NCBI GenBank assembly: GCA_910584645.1
Contig: CAJUAU010000001.1
Span: 124,001 to 188,000 of the forward strand
Length of the DNA: 64,000 nucleotides
Source: an uncultured Eubacterium sp.
GTDB lineage: Bacteria > Bacillota > Clostridia > Lachnospirales > Lachnospiraceae
Direction: 5' to 3'
The notes beneath the pieces are model-generated. The model saw nothing but the letters and a program-made list of their open reading frames with translations. It searched no databases and had not been told where the DNA came from. Shown one piece after another: positions 8,643-18,149 of this stretch; the first letter of the stretch is position 1; every line of letters starts with the position of its first letter. The translations under genes were made by a program, and so were the position numbers.

Positions 8643-9755
8643 ATGGCAAGTTTATCATTAAAAAACATCAACAAAGTATATCCAAATGGATTTCATGCGG
8701 TAAAGGATTTCAACCTTGAGATCGAAGACAAAGAATTTATTATCTTCGTAGGTCCTTCAGGTTGTGGTAAATCAACGACGCTTCGTATGATTGCTGGTTT
8801 GGAAGAAATTTCAAACGGAGAGTTGTGGATTGGCGATAAGCTGGTAAATGACGTAGAACCGAAAGACAGAGATATCGCGATGGTTTTCCAGAACTATGCG
8901 TTGTATCCACATATGTCAGTATATGACAACATGGCATTTGGTCTGAAGCTGAGAAAAGTTCCGAAAGATCAGATCGAGCGCCTGGTACATGAGGCAGCTA
9001 AAATTCTTGATATTGAACATCTGCTTGATCGTAAGCCGAAGGCTTTGTCTGGTGGACAGAGACAGCGTGTGGCGATGGGACGTGCGATTGTGCGTGATCC
9101 AAAAGTATTCCTTATGGATGAGCCCCTTTCTAACCTGGATGCAAAGCTTCGTGTTCAGATGCGTATTGAGATTTCCAAGCTTCATCAGAGACTGGAGACA
9201 ACGATTATCTACGTAACCCATGACCAGACAGAGGCGCTGACCCTTGGTACACGTATCGTCGTTATGAAAGACGGAGTAGTACAGCAGGTTGACAGTCCAC
9301 TGGATCTTTACATGAGACCGAATAACCTGTTTGTAGCAGGATTCATTGGTTCACCTCAGATGAACTTCATCAAGGCGAGAGTGAATGTATCTGGTTCCGA
9401 TGTACTTCTTACCTTTGGTGCTAACACCATAAAGCTTCCTGAAAGCAAAGCGAAGAAATTGATCGAAGGAGGCTATGAGAATAAGGATGTGATCTTTGGT
9501 ATTCGTCCGGAAGATATTAAAGATGAAGAGATGTTCATCAGCAATTCACCGGAGACTACTCTTGAGGCTACTGTTAAAGTATATGAGATGCTTGGTGCAG
9601 AAGTATTCCTTTACTTCACTATTGAAAACCATGATATTACCGTTCGTGTGAATCCTCGTACGACAGCCCGCCCGGGTGACACGATCAAGATTGCACTCGA
9701 TGCGGAGAAGATTCATCTGTTTGACAAAGAGACAGAGAACACCATTACAAACTAA
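8643..9755 (+). CDS. msmX: ABC transporter ATPase of the MsmX/UgpC/MalK type
   Basis: This 370-residue ATPase has Walker A (GPSGCGKST), signature LSGGQRQRVAMGRA, Walker B (VFLMDEPLSNLDAKLR), the switch His (YVTHDQTEA) and a C-terminal TOBE/OB region (about 240-370). Members energise several carbohydrate importers and are often shared, which fits the absence of permease or binding-protein genes here. AGGGAGG at 8628-8634 sets the ATG; upstream in-frame ATGs lack a site. Codon choice looks like that of a highly expressed gene. Two strong hairpins lie downstream. Confidence 0.92.
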   Translation: MASLSLKNINKVYPNGFHAVKDFNLEIEDKEFIIFVGPSGCGKSTTLRMIAGLEEISNGELWIGDKLVNDVEPKDRDIAMVFQNYALYPHMSVYDNMAFGLKLRKVPKDQIERLVHEAAKILDIEHLLDRKPKALSGGQRQRVAMGRAIVRDPKVFLMDEPLSNLDAKLRVQMRIEISKLHQRLETTIIYVTHDQTEALTLGTRIVVMKDGVVQQVDSPLDLYMRPNNLFVAGFIGSPQMNFIKARVNVSGSDVLLTFGANTIKLPESKAKKLIEGGYENKDVIFGIRPEDIKDEEMFISNSPETTLEATVKVYEMLGAEVFLYFTIENHDITVRVNPRTTARPGDTIKIALDAEKIHLFDKETENTITN

Positions 9756-9789
9756 GCCTGGAATAATATTTTCTATGTAGATCAATGAA

Positions 9790-9834
9790 AAACATCTGTG
9801 CCAGCGGTCTTAAAGACCGCTGGCACAGATGTTT
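9790..9834. terminator. Strong terminator hairpin downstream of msmX
   Basis: 22-bp perfect inverted repeat (9790-9811 with 9813-9834) with almost no loop, 35 bp after the msmX stop. Read on the minus strand it ends in a TTTTTC run; on the plus strand the tail is only GTTTAT, so it may act in both directions. Confidence 0.75.
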
Positions 9835-9853
9835 ATAACGACAAAAAAAGAAG

Positions 9854-9889
9854 GGTGCCCTCGTACACAGTTTGTTTTACGAGGGCACC
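9854..9889. terminator. Bidirectional terminator between msmX and the chemoreceptor gene
   Basis: 12-bp stem (9854-9865 with 9878-9889), followed on the plus strand by TTTCTTTT and on the minus strand by CTTCTTTTTTT. It sits between two converging genes. Confidence 0.85.
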
Positions 9890-9901
9890 TTTCTTTTACA
9901 A

Positions 9902-9975
9902 GTTCTCATCCGCGGAACAAAAGAATGGCCGAAGCCATTCTTTTGAGGTGATCGTTTCTTCAGCCGCAGTTTTTT
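9902..9975 (+). repeat. Dispersed terminator-like repeat, copy 1 (diverged)
   Basis: It shares the stretch GCGGA(A/G)CAAAAGAATGG and GCCGAAG with the two tandem units at 40732-40909. It contains a perfect 11-bp hairpin (9919-9929 with 9934-9944, loop CGAA). Its end overlaps the stop of the chemoreceptor gene. A further relative is at 32600-32670. Confidence 0.6.
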
Positions 9976-12022
9976 ACGAAAACTTATTGAGGATATCATG
10001 AATGAAAAAGGCATTTTTTTCATTGTTCTTAACCACGCTGGACAATATTTCTGTTGCAGAAGTGGTCCGAGAAATCTTTTCAATGATATCATCAACTCCG
10101 ATGGCATTCTCACCGGAAGCATTCTGTACGGTTTCAATCTGGTCTTTAATATTTGTCACTGCCTCAACAAACAAGGTAGAGACTTCATTAATTTCTTCTA
10201 TGATCGTTTTGATCGTTGTGATCGAGGAATTGTATTCATTTGCAATATCTACAAATTCCCGGAACTGTTCTGCCACATCTGATTTAAGGAACGTTATCAT
10301 CTTGTTGAAACAGCTCTGAACATGTTCTATGTTGGAGGTAGTATCGCCGCAGATCGACTGGATCTGAGTGGCTGTTTCGGAAGAACTGTTTGCCAGCTTG
10401 CCGATCTCACTTGCCACAACGGCAAACCCTTTTCCTGCTTCTCCTGCCCTGGCTGCTTCAATGGAAGCGTTCAGTGACAAAAGATTGGTCTGGCTTGTGA
10501 TATCGAGGATCTGTGTTGCCATATCGTTGATCCGCATAAGTGACTGTAATTTGACCATGGCCTCTTCAATATTTTGCTGATTTTCCTCAATACCGAATTC
10601 TGTGGACTGCAGCGAATTGTTTGCGTTATGTTTCATCTCGCTGACTATCTTCATCAGATTCTCACTTTTCTGGCTGCCCATCAGTACTTTTTCTTCAATC
10701 TGCTGAACCATATCGGCGATACGGGAAATTTCATTTCCCACACGGTTGATTGCTTCATTGGTAGTATCGGTGGCCGCAAGGAGTTCCTCTGTTGTCGCAG
10801 AGTTATCTTCCGAACATTCCAGAAGCACATGGGAAGATTCTGTCATCTTCTTTGCTGAATCCGATAAGAAGTCCGAGCACTGGGTCAGTGTTGCTACAAT
10901 CTTGCTAAATGTAAAAAACAAGGAATCCATCGCAGAAGCAATCTGTCCGATCTCGCTTTTCCGGTCGGTGTATTTTTTCAGTTTTGCATCCGGTGTAAGG
11001 TGAAGATTTTTTAATTCAACAATAGAATTTTCGATCACCTTCAATGGTTTGATGCTGAAACGGATCATAAACCAGGAAAGCAGTGCGATCAAGATAAAAG
11101 CTGCGATACAGATCACACCAAGCGTTCTCATACTCTGGTTGGCCTGTGCGTAGATCTCTGCCTGGCTGTCACTCAATGCCACAGCCCAGCCACGATCCGG
11201 CAGAGCACGGTAGGCAGCGATGGAATCAGATTTATCATTGGCGACATATTCAAGAGTTCCGCTCGTCTTTTTGGCATCCTTATGTATTACATCAATAACG
11301 GACAGGAGCATCTTGTCTTCTATGGGCTGAGCCATAAGAGCTTCATCCTCGTTGAAAATATGGACACCAGTCTCAGTGTTGATCATATAATATTTTGCGT
11401 TCTTTAATCCCTCTACAGTCAGAGAATCAAGCAGCTCTTTCAGACCTGCTGCAAAAGGGCCTCCCCCCACATAACCAAGGATCGTTGTGCCATCCGAATC
11501 AAAAACCGGACAATACATGGATAAAATTAATTTTTTCGATGCGGGAGATACAATGATTCCTGTGTTGTAAAGCCCATTTGCCTTAGTCATGGCATCCTGT
11601 AAAGCTTTCAGACCATCTCCTTCCCTGGTTGTGATCCCTACAACTTCCGGATTGGAATGGGCGATAACGTGGGTATCCCACTCGCCGATATAAATTCCCT
11701 CCCAGTTATCCAGACCTTCAAAATATTTCACGGTAAAGTCCTGGGCCGTCTTCTGCAGATCTTTATCGGATGGGTTTTTCAGGAGAGCTGCTACTACCGG
11801 AGCTTTACTGTAGGCGATCAACAAATTTTCCGAGTCGGTTACATACTGTTCAATGATTTTCGTCTTGGCTTCCAGAGAGGTATTCATGTTGTCAATGGAA
11901 GTCGTCTTCATAGCGGTTGTCATACTGTTATTCGCAAAAAGAAACAGCAATAAAATACAGATTGCGGATACAATTGCAATAGCGGCAGTTATGACGGTAC
12001 TTAATTTTCGGTTTTTGATCAT
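9974..12022 (-). CDS. Methyl-accepting chemotaxis protein with Cache sensor domain
   Basis: The 682-residue receptor has a first membrane helix (about residues 10-31), an extracytoplasmic dCache-like domain (about 40-285), a second membrane helix (about 295-315), HAMP, then a cytoplasmic signalling domain. The hairpin tip is clear (SLNASIEAARAGEAGKGFAV). It would sense a small external ligand and control CheA. No che or flagellar genes are in this window. The start ATG is preceded by AAAGGAGACGG. Ligand unknown. Confidence 0.92.
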   Translation of the reverse strand: MIKNRKLSTVITAAIAIVSAICILLLFLFANNSMTTAMKTTSIDNMNTSLEAKTKIIEQYVTDSENLLIAYSKAPVVAALLKNPSDKDLQKTAQDFTVKYFEGLDNWEGIYIGEWDTHVIAHSNPEVVGITTREGDGLKALQDAMTKANGLYNTGIIVSPASKKLILSMYCPVFDSDGTTILGYVGGGPFAAGLKELLDSLTVEGLKNAKYYMINTETGVHIFNEDEALMAQPIEDKMLLSVIDVIHKDAKKTSGTLEYVANDKSDSIAAYRALPDRGWAVALSDSQAEIYAQANQSMRTLGVICIAAFILIALLSWFMIRFSIKPLKVIENSIVELKNLHLTPDAKLKKYTDRKSEIGQIASAMDSLFFTFSKIVATLTQCSDFLSDSAKKMTESSHVLLECSEDNSATTEELLAATDTTNEAINRVGNEISRIADMVQQIEEKVLMGSQKSENLMKIVSEMKHNANNSLQSTEFGIEENQQNIEEAMVKLQSLMRINDMATQILDITSQTNLLSLNASIEAARAGEAGKGFAVVASEIGKLANSSSETATQIQSICGDTTSNIEHVQSCFNKMITFLKSDVAEQFREFVDIANEYNSSITTIKTIIEEINEVSTLFVEAVTNIKDQIETVQNASGENAIGVDDIIEKISRTTSATEILSSVVKNNEKNAFFIHDILNKFS

Positions 12023-12252
12023 TTTTATCCGTCTCCTTTATTAGAATATAGGTAAATCATATTAGTTAATATTATAAAGGATAAACTTGTCTGGCACAAT
12101 GATATACAAGGAGAAAAACTTGATCTATTTAGCACAAATTTTACATATTTGGAAATACTGGCATATGTCTAAAGATGCTTTACTTTTAATGTAAAAAATG
12201 ATACAATGATTCATAATGCGACAAGAGTAGACTTGCATTCGGAGGTGTGGCG

Positions 12253-13341
12253 ATGATATCAAATCAGATACTGCAGAATACCGTAGATGGTATCAAGGGG
12301 ATTACAAAAAATGATATTTGCGTAATGGATACAGAGGGAAATGTACTGGCTTCGACTTCAGATGAAGTATCTCGTTTTGTGGAAGAAGGTAAGAATTTTG
12401 TTCAGTCACCGGCAGACAGCCAGGCGATGAATGGATTTCAGTTTTTTAAGATCTATGATGAGACCCAGCTGGAGTATGTTGTGGTCATACAGGGGGATTC
12501 GGAGGAGGTCTACACCATAGGAAAGATCCTGGTGTTCCAGATCCAGAGCCTTCTTGTGGCATACAAGGAAAGATATGATAAGGATAATTTTATTAAAAAT
12601 CTTCTTCTTGATAATCTGCTCATGGTGGATATCTTTAACCGCGCCAAGAAACTTCATATTGAAATGAATGCCAGAAGAGTTGCTTTTATTATTGAAACCA
12701 ATAAGGAGAAGGACAGCGGCGCGCTGGAAACGGTGCGGAGTATGTTTGCATCCCATACCAAAGATTTTATCACTGCAGTAGATGAAAAAAATATCATTCT
12801 TGTCAAGGAGATCGGTCAGAAAGAAAAGATTGAGGATCTGGAGAAAACAGCAGAAGTGATCGTGGATATGCTGAACACGGAGGCGATGTCCAGGGTTCAT
12901 GTGGCATTTGGCACCATTGTAAAAGATCTGAAAGAGGTTTCCAGATCTTATAAAGAGGCAAAGATGGCTCTGGATGTAGGTAAGATCTTCTATAGTGATA
13001 AAAAAGTTATCGCTTATAGCAATCTCGGCATCGGCCGTCTGATCTACCAGCTTCCCATGCCTCTGTGTAAAATGTTTATCAAAGAAATATTTTCTGATAA
13101 GACGCCAGATGAGTTCGATGAGGAGACGCTGAGTACCATCAACAAATTTTTTGAGAATAACCTAAATGTCTCAGAAACATCAAGACAGCTCTACATACAC
13201 CGGAATACACTGGTATACCGGCTGGATAAGCTGCAGAAGAGCACCGGGCTTGATCTTCGGGTATTTGATGATGCGATCACCTTTAAGATTGCTCTTATGG
13301 TAGTAAAATATATGAATTATCTGGAAACGATAGATTATTAA
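12253..13341 (+). CDS. CdaR/PucR-family transcriptional regulator
   Basis: This 362-residue regulator has an N-terminal putative sugar-diacid recognition domain (ISNQILQNTVDG...NDICVMDTEGNVLAST), a central degenerate GGDEF-like region (about 170-270), and a C-terminal PucR-type helix-turn-helix (NVSETSRQLYIHRNTLVYRLDKL). Such proteins activate carbohydrate or purine genes, but no obvious target is adjacent. GGAGG at 12241-12245 favours ATG 12253 over the GTG at 12247, which would be only one base from the site. Confidence 0.85.
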   Translation: MISNQILQNTVDGIKGITKNDICVMDTEGNVLASTSDEVSRFVEEGKNFVQSPADSQAMNGFQFFKIYDETQLEYVVVIQGDSEEVYTIGKILVFQIQSLLVAYKERYDKDNFIKNLLLDNLLMVDIFNRAKKLHIEMNARRVAFIIETNKEKDSGALETVRSMFASHTKDFITAVDEKNIILVKEIGQKEKIEDLEKTAEVIVDMLNTEAMSRVHVAFGTIVKDLKEVSRSYKEAKMALDVGKIFYSDKKVIAYSNLGIGRLIYQLPMPLCKMFIKEIFSDKTPDEFDEETLSTINKFFENNLNVSETSRQLYIHRNTLVYRLDKLQKSTGLDLRVFDDAITFKIALMVVKYMNYLETIDY

Positions 13342-13356
13342 CCGGGGAGGCTTAGG

Positions 13357-14070
13357 ATGGATACGAATAAACCATTACCGATCATAGCACTGGATGCCGT
13401 GAGCAAACAGTACCAGACCGGTGTCGATGCGCTGAAGGATGTCTCACTCCGCATTGAACAAGGGGAGTTTGTTTTTGTGGTGGGGAAGAGTGGTTCCGGC
13501 AAATCTACATTTATCAAGCTGCTTTTAAAAGAGCTGGACCCCACATCCGGGAAATTGTATATTGCAGGACGTCTTGTAAATAAACTGAGACGCAAGCAGG
13601 TGCCCCTGTACCGCAGGAATATAGGTGTGGTATTTCAGGATTTCCGCCTTTTAAAGGATCGTACCGTTTTTGAAAATGTGGCATTTGCCCAGAGGATCCT
13701 TGGAAGAAATAAACGGGAAATCATCCGGAATGTGTCCACTATGCTCACTATTGTCGGACTGACAGAGAAAGCTGACGCTTACCCTCATGAGCTCTCCGGG
13801 GGAGAACAGCAGCGGGTGGCGATCGCCAGGGCGCTGGTAAACCAGCCTACCATACTTCTTGCTGACGAGCCCACGGGAAATCTGGATCCACAGAATGCCT
13901 GGGAGATCATGATGCTTCTGCAGGAAGTAAACAAAATGGGTACTACAGTTGTAGTTGTGACACATAATAATGATGTTGTGGATATCATGCAGAAACGGGT
14001 AGTGACACTGGAAGAGGGCCATGTGATCCGGGATGATAAAAAAGGTGGATATGAATATGAGAGGGATTAG
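13357..14070 (+). CDS. ftsE: Cell-division ATP-binding protein FtsE
   Basis: A 237-residue ABC ATPase with Walker A (GKSGSGKST), signature LSGGEQQRVAIARAL, Walker B (ILLADEPTGNLD) and the switch His (VTHNN). FtsE partners the membrane protein FtsX to switch on peptidoglycan hydrolases at the septum. Identity is secured by the overlapping ftsX and the coiled-coil M23 hydrolase behind it. GGGGAGG precedes the ATG. The gene starts 15 bp after the CdaR-like gene. Confidence 0.95.
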   Translation: MDTNKPLPIIALDAVSKQYQTGVDALKDVSLRIEQGEFVFVVGKSGSGKSTFIKLLLKELDPTSGKLYIAGRLVNKLRRKQVPLYRRNIGVVFQDFRLLKDRTVFENVAFAQRILGRNKREIIRNVSTMLTIVGLTEKADAYPHELSGGEQQRVAIARALVNQPTILLADEPTGNLDPQNAWEIMMLLQEVNKMGTTVVVVTHNNDVVDIMQKRVVTLEEGHVIRDDKKGGYEYERD

Positions 14071-14968
14071 TGTATTTTTTTACAGCGTAAAACAGGGAAT
14101 TAAGAGCATGAGAAAAAACCGTATGTTTACGCTGGCATCCATTGGTACGATGGCGGCCTGCCTGTTTTTGTTTGGAATGTTCTATTTCATTGTCAGTAAT
14201 TTTAATCATATGGTCAAAGAGGTGGAGACCTCTGTGGGTGTAACAGTCTTTTTTGAAGAGGACATTTCCCAGGAGCAGATCGATTCCATCGGAGAGGCAA
14301 TTAAAGCCCGGGATGAAGTGGATCATATGGAGTTTATCTCTGCTGAGAAAGCCTGGGATCAGTTTGTAAAAGAGAATTTTAAAGACAACCCGGAGCTGGT
14401 GAAGAGTTTTGGGACCGATAATCCTCTCAAGGATTCAGCTTCCTGGCAGGTGTTTATCAAAGATATTTCCGCACAGGAAGAGGTGGCGGCTTATATTGAG
14501 ACCATTGAAGGCGTCAGACTGGTTAAGCGTTCCGACGATACGGCAAAAGGGCTGGAAAATGCAAATAAACTGATCAGTTATGTGTCGATCGCCATTATTT
14601 TGATCCTTTTGGCAGTGTCGATTTTTCTGATCAATTCCACGATATCCACTGGGATCACCGTGAGGCGGGCAGAAATCGGTATTATGCGGCTTATGGGGGC
14701 CTCGGATTTTTTTATTCGTGCACCATTTATCGTGGAAGGTGTGGTGATCGGCATCATTGGTGCCAGTATCCCGCTGGCGATACTGATCGTCAGCTATGAT
14801 TCCATTATCAATTATATTAATAATAAGTTTAACCTGCTCTCTGGCTGGCTGACTTTTCTGGAGGCGGCACAGATCTTCCGCATATTGATTCCGGTATGTC
14901 TGCTGATCGGCATAGGGGTAGGATTTCTGGGAAGTTTCTTTACGGTCCGTAAACATTTAAATATTTGA
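14057..14968 (+). CDS. ftsX: Cell-division membrane protein FtsX
   Basis: This 303-residue protein has the FtsX layout. It begins with a cytoplasmic helix (KQGIKSMRKNRMFTLASIGTMAAC) leading into membrane helix 1, followed by an extracellular loop (about 50-170) that docks the hydrolase, then three further helices (about 178-300). I prefer the ATG at 14057, which matches typical FtsX N-termini and has AAAGGTGG upstream; the frame is open from 14033. It overlaps ftsE by 14 bp, so translation is coupled. Confidence 0.93.
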   Translation: MRGISVFFYSVKQGIKSMRKNRMFTLASIGTMAACLFLFGMFYFIVSNFNHMVKEVETSVGVTVFFEEDISQEQIDSIGEAIKARDEVDHMEFISAEKAWDQFVKENFKDNPELVKSFGTDNPLKDSASWQVFIKDISAQEEVAAYIETIEGVRLVKRSDDTAKGLENANKLISYVSIAIILILLAVSIFLINSTISTGITVRRAEIGIMRLMGASDFFIRAPFIVEGVVIGIIGASIPLAILIVSYDSIINYINNKFNLLSGWLTFLEAAQIFRILIPVCLLIGIGVGFLGSFFTVRKHLNI

Positions 14969-14982
14969 GAGGGGTATAAAGG

Positions 14983-16242
14983 ATGCGCAGGAAAAAAATA
15001 TTGTCGTTGATACTTATGGCTGGGATCGTGTTTGGTCTGTGCCTGTCCTACAGGGAACCGGGTGTTATGGCGGAGACTACAGATTTTGATGCCCAGATCA
15101 AGAAAGCAGAGGAAACGAAAAAGGAAGCCCAGGAACGGGTGAATGAACTGAAAAAAGATATCGCCTCATTGGAGAAGGATAAGGGGAACATTCTCAATTA
15201 TGTAAAAAAGGTGGATAAAAAGATTGAAAATGTCTCAAAGACGATGAAAAAACTGGACAGTCAGATTGAGGAGGCCAGGAAAGAGCTTGTTAAGCTGGAA
15301 GAACAGCTGGAGATTGCTGAAAATCTTGAAAAAGAACAGTATGAAACGATGAAAAAGCGAATAAAATATATGTATGAGAGCGGTGGAGACGATTATGTAG
15401 CTATGATCTTTAGCGCCGAAAGTCTTGGGGATTTCCTGAACCGCTCCGAATATATAGAAAAGATTTCCAAATATGACAAGGATCTTTTCGGCAGATTTGT
15501 AGAGACAAAGAACAGTACAGAGATCCGCCGCGGTGTGATGGAATCCAAGGTAGAAGAAATTGCAGAATTAAAGGATCAGGCAGCGACGGAAAAAGCGGCC
15601 CTGAAAAGTCTGAAATCCAGTAAAAAAACAGAGATAGAGAAATTGAATTCTGCCATTACTGCCACAGATTCCAAGGCAAAGACATTCCGTGAAAAGGTGG
15701 CGAAGGCGGAGCGTGAAGTGGAAAACCTTCTGCTTGAAAAGCAGAAGGAGATAGAAAAACGGGAGGCGGCCCGAAAGGCAGCAGAGGCAAAGAATGGAAC
15801 AACCGGGGCTGCTGCCGACCCTGCGGCAGATACTTATGCGGTAAATCATGGCGGGCTCCGCTGGCCGCTGCGTGTACCGGGGCGTATCTCCTCAGAATTT
15901 GGCAGCAGGACCAGCCCGACGGCAGGTGCCAGCACCAATCATCAGGGGATCGATATCGCCGTTTCTGCCGGCACGCCGATCGTGGCAGCAGGCGACGGAA
16001 CGGTAGTGACCGCAGCATATAGCGCCAGCGCCGGTAATTATATCATGCTGTATCATGGAAACAGCTTGTATACCGTATATATGCATGCCTCCAAGCTGGC
16101 AGTGAGTGAAGGGGCACAGGTGAAACAGGGAGATGTGATCGCCTATGTGGGATCTACGGGAATCTCCACCGGAGCACATCTTCATTTTGGAGTATCCGTC
16201 AATGGAGCTTACGTCAACCCCCGCAACTACGTGAGCCAATAG
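14983..16242 (+). CDS. FtsEX-linked murein hydrolase, coiled coil plus M23 (LytM) domain
   Basis: A 419-residue secreted protein. It has a signal peptide (about 1-30), a long charged coiled coil (about 35-270) and a C-terminal M23 peptidase domain (about 300-419). The zinc ligands are present: HQGID for His/Asp and HLHFG for the last His, so it should be an active endopeptidase rather than an EnvC-like degenerate activator. The coiled coil resembles PcsB/CwlO, which FtsEX activates, and the position right after ftsX supports that partnership. The gene is followed by about 600 bp of nested repeats. Confidence 0.92.
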   Translation: MRRKKILSLILMAGIVFGLCLSYREPGVMAETTDFDAQIKKAEETKKEAQERVNELKKDIASLEKDKGNILNYVKKVDKKIENVSKTMKKLDSQIEEARKELVKLEEQLEIAENLEKEQYETMKKRIKYMYESGGDDYVAMIFSAESLGDFLNRSEYIEKISKYDKDLFGRFVETKNSTEIRRGVMESKVEEIAELKDQAATEKAALKSLKSSKKTEIEKLNSAITATDSKAKTFREKVAKAEREVENLLLEKQKEIEKREAARKAAEAKNGTTGAAADPAADTYAVNHGGLRWPLRVPGRISSEFGSRTSPTAGASTNHQGIDIAVSAGTPIVAAGDGTVVTAAYSASAGNYIMLYHGNSLYTVYMHASKLAVSEGAQVKQGDVIAYVGSTGISTGAHLHFGVSVNGAYVNPRNYVSQ

Positions 16243-16245
16243 AGA

Positions 16246-16404
16246 GTACAACGGATATTAAGTTTGTTTACGTTAAACTTGTCTTGAATTCCATCTGCTT
16301 CGTCGTGAAAGCTAGCTGTAGCCACCGCTACACCGTTGCTTTCGCTCCTGGCAGATGAAATCCAATCCTGCGTTTAACATCAAACAACTTAATATCCATT
16401 GTAC
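16246..16404. repeat. Imperfect palindromic element A (about 160 bp)
   Basis: Arms 16246-16298 and 16351-16404 are imperfect inverted copies, both ending GTACAA(C/T)GGATATTAAG. The centre holds smaller nested stems (GAAAGC/GCTTTC and GTAGC/GCTAC). No open frame of note. It resembles a non-autonomous MITE-like or REP-like element. Confidence 0.75.
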
Positions 16405-16732
16405 TAGCCAGGCACTCCGGGCACAGCCCGTCCATATGTCCAGTACAACCAATATTAAGTTTTTGATATATTCACGCAGGATAATTGGTTCAGATACAAG
16501 GAAGAAAATCGACGGTGTAGCGGTGGTTACAGCTAGATTTTCTGACGCAGTAGCTGGACAATTAGACAAGTGAAGAGGTCAGTTACTTAATATTGGTTGT
16601 GCTAAGGTGCGAAGCACCCAGAGATACAAGATAGCCCAAAGGCAAGCTTGCTTGCCAGGTTGGGCTATCTTGTATCTCTGATACGAAGTACTGGACATGT
16701 GAGCGGGCTGTGCCCGGAAGTATCTGGCGAGC
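16401..16732. repeat. Composite element: 45-bp inverted repeat B enclosing element A' and hairpin C
   Basis: Arm B (16402-16446) and arm B' (16688-16732) are inverted copies sharing the core CCGGGCACAGCCCG. Between them lies A' (16442-16604), a diverged copy of element A in the opposite orientation, recognisable by GTACAACCAATATTAAG and CGGTGTAGCGGTGG. Hairpin C follows, a perfect 20-bp stem (16620-16639 with 16660-16679). Repeats are therefore nested within repeats. Confidence 0.75.
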
Positions 16733-16741
16733 ATCCTTCAT

Positions 16742-16807
16742 GAGCACGAAGTGCGAATGAGCCCCCATAGAGAGTGTGGAGTGAGAGGAGCACGAAGTGC
16801 GAATGAG
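16742..16807 (+). repeat. Two direct copies of a 20-bp palindrome-containing motif
   Basis: GAGCACGAAGTGCGAATGAG occurs at 16742-16761 and again, identical, at 16788-16807, 46 bp apart. Each copy holds the small hairpin GCAC-GAA-GTGC. They lie just before the ctpA ribosome binding site. Confidence 0.8.
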
Positions 16808-16855
16808 TTTAATGAGTTTCATTTATGCGTTTCAGAAGGGGAAGGAGGTCATTTT

Positions 16856-18052
16856 TTGAAAATCAATAAAAAAAGTTTTATCTTTGGCGCAGTTTTTGGA
16901 ATTGCCCTTGCTCTTGGCCTGGTTTCTGCGGCGAGGGTTTTTGGGATACATCTGTTTGTTCCGGGTTCTGCTTCCCAGCAGATGTATGATAAAGCCAAAG
17001 TAGTGGAAAAATGCATTGACAGTTATTATCAGGGGGATATCGAGGATGAAAAACTGATCGATGGCGGAGTGAAAGGAATGGTAGAGGCGCTGGGGGATAA
17101 ATATTCCCAGTATTTCACAGAACAGGAGTACAAAGAACTTATGAGCGGCATCAATGGCTCCTATGTTGGGATCGGGGTAACACTCAGGCAGCGGGAGGAG
17201 GACCAGGCGCTTATTGTCCAGCAGGTAATGGAAGATGGTCCGGCTGCAAAAGCGGGGATAAAAGCAGAAGACCGCTTTATCAGTGTGGATGAAACCGATG
17301 TCCAGGGGAAGAACCTGGAAGAAGTTATCGCCATGATCAAATCTGAGGACAATAAAGAGCGGACAATTACTATAGGGATTGAGAGAACAGGGGAGAACGG
17401 ACAGAAAGAACAGCTGGAGAAGAAAGTAGTTTGTAAAGAGGTCAAAATCGTTTCTGTCCATACAAAACAATTCGATGATGTGGGGTATATTCAAATCACT
17501 GAATTTGACAAGGAGACAGCCGGGCAGTTTAAGGTTGCCCTGGAAAATGCCCGCAATGAGTCTGTGAAAGGTCTGGTCATTGATGTGAGAGATAATGGGG
17601 GTGGTTCCCTGGAAGCCACGATTCAAATGCTGGATGAACTGCTGCCGGAGGGAGAACTTATTTCAGAAAAGAGCAAGAAGGATGGCAATAAAGTTTATCA
17701 TTCAACCAATGAGACCAGTTATGACAAACCGATCATTGTGCTGATCAATGAACACAGCGCCAGCGCGTCCGAGGTTTTTGCCGGGACACTGCAGGCTAGG
17801 GGAGCCGCTAAGCTGGTAGGAACAAAAAGTTTTGGCAAGGGAATCGTTCAGACGGTGTTATCCCTGGAGAGATCCTGTGGCGGCGGCATTAAACTGACCA
17901 CGGCGGAGTATTTTCTTCCAGGCGGTAAGAGCATACACAAAAAAGGATTAGATCCAGATGTCCGCGTTGAGTATAAAAACTCTGAGGGAGATTACGATGC
18001 CGCATTGGATGAACCGCTTCAGATGGCGTTAAAACTGATACGGCAGGACTAG
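16856..18052 (+). CDS. ctpA: Carboxy-terminal processing protease CtpA (S41), TTG start
   Basis: The 398-residue product has one N-terminal membrane segment (FIFGAVFGIALALGLVSAA), a PDZ domain (about 95-180) and the S41 core. The catalytic Ser lies in NEHSASASEVFAG and the Lys in TKSFGKGIVQT. It should cleave envelope proteins outside the membrane. I start at TTG 16856 because AAGGAGG (16843-16849) is correctly spaced. Any upstream ATG would translate repeat DNA (frame open from 16751). It was probably once contiguous with ftsEX-M23, and the palindromic elements now separate them. Confidence 0.92.
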   Translation: MKINKKSFIFGAVFGIALALGLVSAARVFGIHLFVPGSASQQMYDKAKVVEKCIDSYYQGDIEDEKLIDGGVKGMVEALGDKYSQYFTEQEYKELMSGINGSYVGIGVTLRQREEDQALIVQQVMEDGPAAKAGIKAEDRFISVDETDVQGKNLEEVIAMIKSEDNKERTITIGIERTGENGQKEQLEKKVVCKEVKIVSVHTKQFDDVGYIQITEFDKETAGQFKVALENARNESVKGLVIDVRDNGGGSLEATIQMLDELLPEGELISEKSKKDGNKVYHSTNETSYDKPIIVLINEHSASASEVFAGTLQARGAAKLVGTKSFGKGIVQTVLSLERSCGGGIKLTTAEYFLPGGKSIHKKGLDPDVRVEYKNSEGDYDAALDEPLQMALKLIRQD

Positions 18053-18149
18053 TACAAGTACAAGTGTCAATAATTTAGCTCGATGGCGCCAGTTTTCGTT
18101 GTACTAAATACAAAGACTATAGGAAGATATAGAAAAAGAGATAACATAA

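Noticed and set aside
16751..16855. Upstream ATG at 16751 as start of CtpA
   Set aside because: It would add 35 residues translated from repeat DNA; the TTG at 16856 has a well-placed AAGGAGG and gives a normal membrane anchor.
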